The notes beneath the pieces are model-generated. The model worked only from the letters and a program-made list of their open reading frames with translations, searched no databases and was not told the origin of the DNA. Of a DNA stretch of 8,268 bases, positions 1 to 5,884 are shown piece after piece. Numbering within the stretch: the first letter of the stretch is position 1; the number at the start of each line of letters is the position of its first letter. The translations under genes and the position numbers were made by a program. Source of the stretch: Kiritimatiellia bacterium (GTDB taxonomy: Bacteria > Verrucomicrobiota > Kiritimatiellia > RFP12 > DVOR01); contig JAFTHG010000116.1 of the NCBI GenBank assembly GCA_017457555.1, forward strand, positions 1 to 8,268, in the 5' to 3' direction.

Positions 1-552
1 CTTTGCCTGAGCCTTGTCACCTTTACGGCAAATCAAACGGGCCTTTGCCAAAATCAACTCTGCTGCCAGATAGTGAGGCGTATCTGCTGCCAGAATGGCA
101 GCTTCCACCTCAGCAACCTGCGCCATCGCTTCATCGATGCGGTCCAAAGCCTCCAACGCGCAAATCTTGCCCACCACCGCAATGTCACGGACCGAAGCAT
201 CGGTCAGTTCCGCAAGTGCGGCTTCGTAGACGGCAAGTGCATCCTCGTACTCACCTGCGCCATAGAGGCTGCGGGCCAAGTCCAAGCGTGCAAAGGGTGC
301 TGCCGGTGTATTCAGTGCGACAACGCCTTCGTAATCTTCCACAGTTGCTGCGACCGAAAGAGCTTCAACAGCGCCTTCGCGAGCCGTACGGGACTTTTCA
401 AACCAGAAGTAGCCCGCTGCAACAACAGCAATTGCGGCACCGACATACGCCAATGTCTTCGGGCCAGAGTCCTGCCACCAGTGCAACACAGGCAACAGTT
501 CTTCAGGGACACGCGAAACATCGTTCAAGTTAGGCAAATTTTTACCAGCCAT
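1..552 (-). CDS. Membrane-anchored TPR-repeat protein (YfgM/TPR_21-like), 3' end cut by window edge
   Basis: The reading frame starts at an ATG at 552 and stays open to base 1, giving the first 184 residues; the C-terminus lies outside the window. After a short polar N-terminus with a VPEELLPVLHWWQDSGPK segment (residues 15-32), one hydrophobic helix spans about residues 33-51, followed by a charged EKSR. This suggests a single-pass membrane protein with its bulk on the far side. The rest is alanine-rich amphipathic helix in TPR style: a block around LARSLYGAGEYEDALAVYEA near residues 93-112, then further helical pairs (DRIDEAMAQVAEVEAAI, LAKARLICRKGDKAQAK). The layout resembles the YfgM-like TPR family, whose E. 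coli member associates with the Sec translocon and periplasmic chaperones. That role is family knowledge and only suggestive here. The gene lies 25 bases downstream of efp and is probably co-transcribed with it. The predicted plus-strand proteins over this stretch look like random, Cys/Pro/Arg-rich antisense products. Confidence 0.82.
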   Translation of the reverse strand, partial: MAGKNLPNLNDVSRVPEELLPVLHWWQDSGPKTLAYVGAAIAVVAAGYFWFEKSRTAREGAVEALSVAATVEDYEGVVALNTPAAPFARLDLARSLYGAGEYEDALAVYEAALAELTDASVRDIAVVGKICALEALDRIDEAMAQVAEVEAAILAADTPHYLAAELILAKARLICRKGDKAQAK

Positions 553-557
553 GAAGG

Positions 558-563
558 TCACCT
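558..563 (-). promoter_or_regulatory. Ribosome binding site of the TPR gene
   Basis: The minus strand reads AGGTGA five bases before the ATG at 552. This is a strong Shine-Dalgarno match at normal spacing. It supports that start and independent initiation within the 25-base gap after efp. Confidence 0.75.
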
Positions 564-577
564 ATCTTTATTCAAAC

Positions 578-1141
578 TTATTCCTTAACGCGGTCAGCAT
601 ATTCGCCAGTACGCGTATCAATGCGGATCAAATCGCCTTCGTTGATGAAGAGCGGCACGGGCAATTCATAGCCACCTTCAACGGTTCCGGGCTTCGTGAC
701 CTTGCCGGCTGCCGTATTACCACGAACACCCGGATCACACTTAATCACACGACGCTCAATGAAAGAGGGCAGATCAACGTCAATCACACTGTCCTGATAA
801 AGCAATGCATCAACTTCCAAGCCGTCCGTCAAGAAGTACACCTTGTCGCCCAACACTTCCTTTGACACGCGGATTTCATTGTAATCAGCGTCATTGAAGA
901 TGTAAACGCCATTGTCTTCATAGGAGAAAACAAGCGGCGTCTGAGCCAAGTCGGGCTTTTCAAAGCGGTCATTTGAACGGAAGGAGCAGCTCTTGCCCGA
1001 ACCATTCAACATATTACGCAACTTGCAGTTGTAGATTGCCTGTCCCTTGCCGGGCTTGGAGAAGTCAAAATCGGTGATGATCCACGGCTGATCCTCAAAC
1101 ATAATTTTGAGGCCTTTTTTCAGATCTGAAGCTGTATACAT
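578..1141 (-). CDS. efp: Elongation factor P
   Basis: This complete 187-residue gene has the usual EF-P length. EF-P binds ribosomes stalled on consecutive prolines, between the P and E sites, and promotes peptide-bond formation. The N-terminal KOW-like domain (about 3-62) carries the loop KPGKGQA at residues 29-35; Lys32 matches the E. coli lysine that EpmA beta-lysylates. Two OB-type domains follow, about 65-125 and 130-187. The C-terminal domain has DPGVRGNTA (136-144) and a segment fitting the EF-P family signature (150-169, KPGTVEGG...VPLF..EG), except for Gly152 where Ala or Val is usual. It ends in DTRTGEYADRVKE, as in E. coli. Start ATG at 1141 follows an AAGGAAGA ribosome binding site. 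It is the first gene of the leftward unit, with its own strong promoter. The lysine modification enzyme cannot be judged because no epm-like gene is in the window. Confidence 0.97.
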   Translation of the reverse strand: MYTASDLKKGLKIMFEDQPWIITDFDFSKPGKGQAIYNCKLRNMLNGSGKSCSFRSNDRFEKPDLAQTPLVFSYEDNGVYIFNDADYNEIRVSKEVLGDKVYFLTDGLEVDALLYQDSVIDVDLPSFIERRVIKCDPGVRGNTAAGKVTKPGTVEGGYELPVPLFINEGDLIRIDTRTGEYADRVKE

Positions 1142-1144
1142 GCG

Positions 1145-1152
1145 TCTTCCTT
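1145..1152 (-). promoter_or_regulatory. Ribosome binding site of efp
   Basis: The minus strand reads AAGGAAGA, then CGC, then the ATG at 1141. It is a strong purine-rich Shine-Dalgarno sequence at short spacing and fixes the efp start. Confidence 0.75.
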
Positions 1153-1182
1153 GTTATTCTGAATTAAAAAATAATGCCTAAA

Positions 1183-1211
1183 AGTATAGCGCAGTATGCG
1201 GTTAACGTCAA
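1183..1211 (-). promoter_or_regulatory. Sigma-70-type promoter of efp
   Basis: On the minus strand the -35 box is TTGACG (bases 1211-1206), followed by a 17-bp spacer and the -10 box TATACT (1188-1183). Each hexamer is one base from consensus and the spacing is ideal. The predicted transcript starts near 1176, giving a leader of about 35 bases before the efp ATG. The spacer contains a small inverted repeat (CGCA-TAC-TGCG, 1190-1200), which could be chance or a regulator site. No riboswitch-sized leader is present. Confidence 0.75.
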
Positions 1212-1326
1212 ATATTTCATTGTAAAACGAATGACTTTTAATTTTATACCTCTCTTATTTCCCACTTTGAAATCGTCAAAATGAGCACCAATTACACGTC
1301 ATTTCGCTGCATACAAAGTGACACAA

Positions 1327-1335
1327 TGCTATATT
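1327..1335 (+). promoter_or_regulatory. Candidate recN promoter (extended -10, distal)
   Basis: TGCTATATT fits an extended -10 element (TGn plus TATATT, one base from TATAAT). No good -35 lies 16-18 bases upstream, as is common for extended -10 promoters. Transcription would begin near 1342 and give recN a leader of about 55 bases. That leader has no recognisable Shine-Dalgarno sequence. The call rests on motif matching only, in AT-rich DNA. Confidence 0.35.
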
Positions 1336-1379
1336 TATTGTAGTTTTTCATCCTGAGCGTAACCTTACTTCCCTTATTT

Positions 1380-1388
1380 TGGTAAAAT
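1380..1388 (+). promoter_or_regulatory. Candidate recN promoter (extended -10, proximal, near-leaderless)
   Basis: TGGTAAAAT fits an extended -10 element (TGn plus TAAAAT, one base from TATAAT). The -35 position is poor. Transcription would begin about 1394-1396, right at the recN ATG at 1397. This would make a leaderless or nearly leaderless mRNA, consistent with the missing Shine-Dalgarno sequence. It overlaps the inverted repeat at 1380-1394. Confidence 0.35.
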
Positions 1389-1394
1389 ATACCA
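1380..1394. repeat. Short inverted repeat TGGTA-N5-TACCA before recN
   Basis: Perfect 5-bp arms (1380-1384 and 1390-1394) flank AAATA and end two bases before the recN ATG. The repeat overlaps the proximal -10 candidate, which is where an operator would be expected. It does not match the LexA box consensus of E. coli or Bacillus. It could be a binding site or chance; the arms are too weak for a terminator. Confidence 0.4.
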
Positions 1395-1396
1395 TT

Positions 1397-3070
1397 ATGT
1401 TATCAAGGCTCTCTGTACGCAACCTTGCCGTTGTTGAAACGGCAGAGATTCGCTTCAAACCCGGGCTGAATGTCATCACCGGAGAAACCGGCGCAGGCAA
1501 ATCTGTGCTGATGGGTGCACTACGCCTCTTGCAGGGAGCTCGAGCAGATCGCACGGTCATCCGAACCGGTGCAGATGAAACCACCGTTTCTGCGCTCTAT
1601 GAATTAGCAGACACGCGGACTATTGATACTTTTTTGACGGCTTCGGATTTACCGCCTTGCGAAGACGGCATTCTCTTACTGCGGCGCACGTTACGATCAG
1701 ATGGCACCGGCAGAATCCGAATCAATGACACGCCGGCAACGGCAAGCACCTTGCGGAAACTTGCACCGCTCTTAACCGATATTCACGGTCCAGACGACAA
1801 CCTCACATTGCTAGACGAGCACTTCCAACTTCAACTGTTGACTGCGTATGCCGGTGCATTACCGGAGCAAGACGCCTATCAGCGTCAGTGGCATACGCTT
1901 CAGGCACTTAAGGCCGAGTTACAAGCATTAATCGGCGACCCAGCACAACGAGACTACGAAATTCAACGTTTACGTGACACGTTGACGGATATTAACACCG
2001 TGAATCCCACCCTGGATGATGGCGAACTGCTTTTAGAACAACACACCCAGGCCGCGAATACTGAAGCAATTCTTGCAACAGGCAACCAAGTCCTTTCCGG
2101 GCTCACAGAGGGTGAACATGCGCTCGCCGAGCAATTGGTAACACTCCATCGACAGTTGCGTGAATTGATTCCACTGTTACCAGAAGCCAATCAATGGTCC
2201 ATTGAATTAGACGCTATTCAAACCCAACTTCAAGCACTCTCCGGCGCACTCTCAGACCGTTTGTCACACGTTGACACAGACCCTGCAGCTCTCATACAGT
2301 TGGAGGCTCGTTTAGGCCAAATCCAGCGTTTACGGCGGCGTTATGGCCCAAGTTTAGAAGATGTCTTGCAGCATCGTGACGAGGTTCAGGCTCGATTGAA
2401 TGCATTAGCGGATTCCGAAGCAGCAGTATTCAACCTTGAGCAACGAATTGCACAGGCTGAAGTCGCCCTGAATGTGCTTGGGGAAGCCTTCCGTCAAAAG
2501 TTGCAACACGCAATTCCCAAACTGCAACAAGCCATCACAGCGGAGTTGCGCGACTTGGGGTTCCTGCAAGCCTCATTCCCAATTCGCCTTGAGGCTTTGG
2601 CAGAACCAACGCGTCACGGTTTGGATCGTGTCATATTCTGTTTTGAACCCAATCCCGGCGAAGCGGCACGCCCTCTGGCAGCGATTGCCTCTTCCGGTGA
2701 AATTGCTCGTGTCATGTTAGCCATCAAAGTGATTCTTGCACAACATGACGCCACTGCAACACTCATTTTTGACGAACTTGACGCCAATATCGGTGGTGAA
2801 ACAGCCCGGAAAGTCGGCATCAAATTGCGTACTTTGGCAAACCAAACACAGATTCTTTGCATTACGCATCAACCCCAAGCTGCCGTTTATGGACAACATC
2901 ACCACTGCGTTCAAAAAACCATTCAGGATGGACGCACCGTCACCACGATTACATTACTGAACAAAGATGCACGCATTCGTGAAGTTGCCCGTATGCTCGG
3001 TGGCGAAGATTTTACTTCCGTTACGCGTGAACACGCACTTGAAATGTTACAACACGCTTCACTGGATTGA
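1397..3070 (+). CDS. recN: DNA repair protein RecN
   Basis: RecN is a cytoplasmic SMC-like ATPase that acts early in recombinational repair of double-strand breaks. The 557-residue protein has the normal family length. The N-terminal half of the ABC ATPase has Walker A GETGAGKS (residues 29-36) after a typical start, MLSRLSVRNLAVVETAEI. A long Gln/Leu/Glu-rich region (about 140-370) fits the antiparallel coiled-coil arm. The C-terminal half has the signature segment ASSGEIARVMLAIK (431-444), Walker B LIFDE (456-460) with a D-loop-like ELDANIGG, and the ITHQPQ switch histidine (His491). The signature reads SSGE, where E. coli RecN has SGGE. I chose the ATG at 1397 because the protein then aligns with RecN from its first residue. 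An in-frame TTG at 1379 would add six unconserved residues. Neither start has a Shine-Dalgarno sequence. It is the first gene of the rightward cluster, and aroKB begins 8 bases after its stop. Confidence 0.96.
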   Translation: MLSRLSVRNLAVVETAEIRFKPGLNVITGETGAGKSVLMGALRLLQGARADRTVIRTGADETTVSALYELADTRTIDTFLTASDLPPCEDGILLLRRTLRSDGTGRIRINDTPATASTLRKLAPLLTDIHGPDDNLTLLDEHFQLQLLTAYAGALPEQDAYQRQWHTLQALKAELQALIGDPAQRDYEIQRLRDTLTDINTVNPTLDDGELLLEQHTQAANTEAILATGNQVLSGLTEGEHALAEQLVTLHRQLRELIPLLPEANQWSIELDAIQTQLQALSGALSDRLSHVDTDPAALIQLEARLGQIQRLRRRYGPSLEDVLQHRDEVQARLNALADSEAAVFNLEQRIAQAEVALNVLGEAFRQKLQHAIPKLQQAITAELRDLGFLQASFPIRLEALAEPTRHGLDRVIFCFEPNPGEAARPLAAIASSGEIARVMLAIKVILAQHDATATLIFDELDANIGGETARKVGIKLRTLANQTQILCITHQPQAAVYGQHHHCVQKTIQDGRTVTTITLLNKDARIREVARMLGGEDFTSVTREHALEMLQHASLD

Positions 3071-3078
3071 TTTCAGAT

Positions 3079-4662
3079 ATGATTCCACTTGCTTCACCTA
3101 CGCTTTTCCTCTACGGGCCGCCGGCAACCGGAAAGTCCACGTGCGCCCAAAATCTTGCCGTCGCTCTCGCCAAATCTGCGATTGATTTGGATACGCTGAT
3201 TGAACAACGCCTCGGGATGTCAATCCCCAAAGCCGTTGAACAATTCGGTCAACACTATTTCCGCGACACGGAAACAGCCGTCTTACGTGATTTATGCAAT
3301 CGTAAGCCCAACGCAGTCGTTGCCCTCGGGGGCGGTGCACTCTTGCGTGACGAAAATCGCAAAATGGCGGAGGCGTGCGGCCCGATCGTGTGCCTCCATA
3401 CTCCACCTGAGATCTTAGCAAAACGCGTAGAGCGAAAAGCTGGAAGCCGCCCTTTTTCCAAGACCGCCGATAGCCTCTTGAAATTGCTGGAAGATCGCCG
3501 GGAACACTACGCGTCATTCCCACTATCGATTCACCTTTCCGGAGAACAGATGCCGCAAGAAGTCTGGCCTAAGGTTATGGCGAAATTAGGCCGTTTCATC
3601 GTTTCTGGAATGGGCGCCCCCTATCCCGTGCTCATCGCACCAGATGCCGTCGCCGAATTGCCACGCATTTTAGAGCGGCTTGATCCAAAACCGGCACATC
3701 TCCTCATCATTGGCGATTCAAACACCATCCCACTTTACGCACAACGCATTCAATCGGTATTGAATCGTGACGTACCGGCCTTTGAAATCCCAGCAGGTGA
3801 AGAACATAAGACGCTGGCGACCGTCAGTAAGCTCTGGGAAGCTATGGGGAACGCCCAATTGGAGCGCAACGACCTCGTGATTGCGCTCGGCGGCGGTGTC
3901 ACAGGTGATTTGACCGGATTTGCAGCGTCAGCATGGTTGCGTGGGATCCGCTGGCTCAACCTGCCCACAACGTTATTGGCAATGGTCGATGCTGGAATTG
4001 GCGGCAAAACCGGTGCTGATTTACCATCGGGGAAAAACCTTATCGGCGCCTTTCATCCGCCGTGTGCAGTGCTGGCCGACACGACAACACTGGCAACGTT
4101 ATCTGAGAGAGATATTCGCTGTGGCCTTGCCGAAACGCTCAAACATGCGGTTATCGGCGATCCGGAACTTCTGGAAATGCTCAACCATTTCGCAGAAAAG
4201 CGAACGGATATTGACTGGCTTACCCACATGGTGATTCGTTCAGCAGGGGTAAAAATCCGTACCATTCTTGAAGATCCCTTTGAGCGCACCGGACGCCGGG
4301 CGGCTCTGAATCTTGGGCATACAATCGGCCATGCCGTTGAAGCGGCAAGTGGCTTTACCATCGCACATGGGGAAGCTGTCGCAATTGGGACAGTTGCCGC
4401 CGCACGCTTAGCTGGCCACATGAAAATTGCCCCCGAAGCACTGGCTGATACGCTCAAGCGTGCACTTTCAGCATTGGGTCTCCCAACAGAGATCCCAGAT
4501 ACAATGGATGCTGAAACTCTTTACGCCTACTTGTTACGTGACAAAAAGAAAACCGCAGGCAAAGTGCGCTTTGCCCTTCCCTACGCTGTCGGCAATGTCA
4601 AAACCGGCATCATCATTCCGGAGCAAGACCTCTATGACCTTCTTGAAAGAAAACGGTTTTAA
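3079..4662 (+). CDS. aroKB: Bifunctional shikimate kinase / 3-dehydroquinate synthase (AroK-AroB fusion)
   Basis: This 527-residue fusion covers two shikimate-pathway steps: DAHP to 3-dehydroquinate (step 2, AroB) and shikimate to shikimate 3-phosphate (step 5, AroK). The kinase domain comes first (about 1-170): P-loop GPPATGKST (13-21), DLD (36-38), Arg62/Glu65 in YFRDTE, LGGG (83-86) and lid SRPF (123-126). After a short linker, AroB runs from about 182 to the end. It shows PAGEEHKTL (238-246), ALGGGVTGDLTGF (from 269), DAGIGGKT (304-311), Glu352 of GLAE, His414 of LGHT, His430 of HGEAV (the three expected metal ligands) and RDKK (487-490). Both active sites look intact. Such AroKB fusions are known, for example in Thermotoga maritima. 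The ATG at 3079 is preferred; a TTG at 3067 overlapping the recN stop is possible. The Shine-Dalgarno sequence is weak, so coupling to recN translation is plausible. The 3' end overlaps the next gene by 29 bases. Confidence 0.96.
   Translation: MIPLASPTLFLYGPPATGKSTCAQNLAVALAKSAIDLDTLIEQRLGMSIPKAVEQFGQHYFRDTETAVLRDLCNRKPNAVVALGGGALLRDENRKMAEACGPIVCLHTPPEILAKRVERKAGSRPFSKTADSLLKLLEDRREHYASFPLSIHLSGEQMPQEVWPKVMAKLGRFIVSGMGAPYPVLIAPDAVAELPRILERLDPKPAHLLIIGDSNTIPLYAQRIQSVLNRDVPAFEIPAGEEHKTLATVSKLWEAMGNAQLERNDLVIALGGGVTGDLTGFAASAWLRGIRWLNLPTTLLAMVDAGIGGKTGADLPSGKNLIGAFHPPCAVLADTTTLATLSERDIRCGLAETLKHAVIGDPELLEMLNHFAEKRTDIDWLTHMVIRSAGVKIRTILEDPFERTGRRAALNLGHTIGHAVEAASGFTIAHGEAVAIGTVAAARLAGHMKIAPEALADTLKRALSALGLPTEIPDTMDAETLYAYLLRDKKKTAGKVRFALPYAVGNVKTGIIIPEQDLYDLLERKRF
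4619..4623 (+). promoter_or_regulatory. Ribosome binding site of the hexokinase gene, inside aroKB
   Basis: CGGAG lies 10 bases before the ATG at 4634, within the last codons of aroKB. It is a moderate Shine-Dalgarno match at slightly long spacing. It supports the overlapping start. Confidence 0.5.
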
Positions 4663-5881
4663 TCTTGACGCTATTGACGAGCAGCGTCTGTTAAGCGATT
4701 TCCTCAATGAAATGATGCGTGGCCTTCACGGCGAAGGCGACCTGCCAATGTTGCCCTCAGGTATTTTACTTAAACAGGATGCACCACGAAATGTCACCGT
4801 TCCAACGTTTGATGTAGGTGGTACAAACTTGCGTTCTGCGCGCGTCACATTTGATGCTCATGGGAAGGTAACTTTCACGAATATTCAACGTGGTCGCATG
4901 CCGGGATCATATGGTTTAGTGGACATGGCAACCTTTTACAGTCAACTCTGCGACACGCTTCAGCCCAATCTTTTTGCACACGAACGCTTTGGTTTTTGTT
5001 TTTCCTACCCAACCACCGAAGATGGTACTCTCCTTTTTTGGACGAAAAAGATTCAAGCACCGGAAATTCCCGGTCGTAATGTAGCCCAAGACCTGCTGAC
5101 TGCATTAGAAGAACGTAACCTGAACAATTGTTCTCTTCAAATACTGAATGACACCGTAGCAGCATTACTTGCCACTTACACGCTTCCAGAAGCCCAATCT
5201 GCGGCAGGTATCGTAGGGTTTATTTTGGGGACTGGCACGAATACTGCTTATACGGAAATCACCGATAATATTACAAAACGGCCCCATCTTCCCCGGGCAA
5301 AACAGATGCCTATCAACTGTGAGTCTGGGAATTTTAACCGTTTCCCAAAATCGGCCTTTGACCTCGCTTACGAAAAAAAGTGTGGTAACGGCCATGGCCA
5401 ATGGGAACACTGCATTTCAGGTGTTCATTTAGGCTCGCTTGGCACGCTTGTCCTTCACGCAGCGGCAGAATCGGGGCTGTTACCCACAGCCAAAGAAACA
5501 TTACTCGCCCGCGAATTCACCAATATTGAATTGGACACATACTGCTCCGGCACCAATCCTACACTCTTCCCCTACTCCGAAGAAGAGGCTTGCATGATTC
5601 GCCAATTACTGTTACCGATCTACGAACGTGCCGCTCTCTTCGCTGCTGTGAATATCGCAGCAGCAGGAATCGCTTCTGCCCGGGCAAGAGGTAAACAGGA
5701 AGGTACGATTTGCATTAATGCCGATGGTTCAACGTTTTGGAAAACGTCTACCATCCCATTTGCTGAACGAGTCACGCAACATGTAACCCGACTTTTGACG
5801 CCGTACAACTACACTTGTAACATTGTCAGGGTTGAAGAAGCGCCGCTCCTCGGAGCAGCCCTTGCCGCTTTAAATGGATGA
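4634..5881 (+). CDS. Hexokinase-family sugar kinase (eukaryotic-type fold)
   Basis: This 415-residue protein probably phosphorylates glucose or a related hexose with ATP at the entry to glycolysis. It matches the eukaryotic-type hexokinase family, not the shorter bacterial glucokinase or ROK families. Motifs in order: phosphate-binding FDVGGTNLRSA (59-69); FCFSYPTTEDGTLLFWTKK (121-139), the counterpart of FSFPC...WTKGF; catalytic Asp173 in LNDTVAALLATY; GTGTN (199-203); the sugar-binding ESGNF with Glu230; and a C-terminal INADGSTFWKT followed by EEAPLLGAALAAL for the adenosine site. The in-frame extension back to 4427 only reads through aroKB in another frame. The ATG at 4634 begins MTFLKENGFNLD, which looks like a real hexokinase N-terminus, and it has a ribosome binding site. 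The start overlaps aroKB by 29 bases and the next gene begins 3 bases after the stop. Sugar specificity (glucose, mannose or fructose) cannot be read from the sequence. Confidence 0.9.
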   Translation: MTFLKENGFNLDAIDEQRLLSDFLNEMMRGLHGEGDLPMLPSGILLKQDAPRNVTVPTFDVGGTNLRSARVTFDAHGKVTFTNIQRGRMPGSYGLVDMATFYSQLCDTLQPNLFAHERFGFCFSYPTTEDGTLLFWTKKIQAPEIPGRNVAQDLLTALEERNLNNCSLQILNDTVAALLATYTLPEAQSAAGIVGFILGTGTNTAYTEITDNITKRPHLPRAKQMPINCESGNFNRFPKSAFDLAYEKKCGNGHGQWEHCISGVHLGSLGTLVLHAAAESGLLPTAKETLLAREFTNIELDTYCSGTNPTLFPYSEEEACMIRQLLLPIYERAALFAAVNIAAAGIASARARGKQEGTICINADGSTFWKTSTIPFAERVTQHVTRLLTPYNYTCNIVRVEEAPLLGAALAALNG

Positions 5882-5884
5882 CCT

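Larger units (their letters stand above)
1142..1396. other. Divergent intergenic control region between efp and recN
   Basis: This 255-bp AT-rich stretch is the only real gap in the window. Its left part holds the efp promoter and ribosome binding site, and its right part the two recN promoter candidates. The middle (about 1212-1326) has no gene, RNA gene or terminator that I can recognise. It contains a weak inverted repeat TTTGA-N5-TCAAA at 1266-1280. The divergent layout leaves no need for a terminator here. Confidence 0.7.

Noticed and set aside
3..588. Two overlapping long plus-strand open frames (176 and 171 codons)
   Set aside because: They are antisense to the TPR gene, have random Pro/Arg/Cys/His-rich composition and no family motif. 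The minus-strand frame has a good ribosome binding site, a membrane helix and TPR pattern.
551..865. Plus-strand open frame of 104 codons over efp
   Set aside because: It lies antisense to a clear EF-P gene and has no recognisable domain.
1266..1280. Inverted repeat TTTGA-N5-TCAAA as a terminator
   Set aside because: The stem is short and AT-rich with no following T-tract, and it lies between divergent genes where no terminator is needed.
1379..1396. TTG start giving RecN six extra residues
   Set aside because: RecN proteins align from the Met at 1397, and the TTG has no Shine-Dalgarno sequence.
3098..3523. Minus-strand open frame of 141 codons within aroKB
   Set aside because: It is antisense to the well-conserved shikimate kinase domain, Arg-rich and without motifs.
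4053..4457. Minus-strand open frame of 134 codons within aroKB
   Set aside because: It is antisense to the AroB metal-binding motifs; its Ser/Ala-rich composition is typical of a shadow frame.
4427..4633. N-terminal extension of the hexokinase by 69 residues
   Set aside because: It reads aroKB in another frame and does not resemble hexokinase; the ATG at 4634 has a ribosome binding site and a family-like N-terminus.
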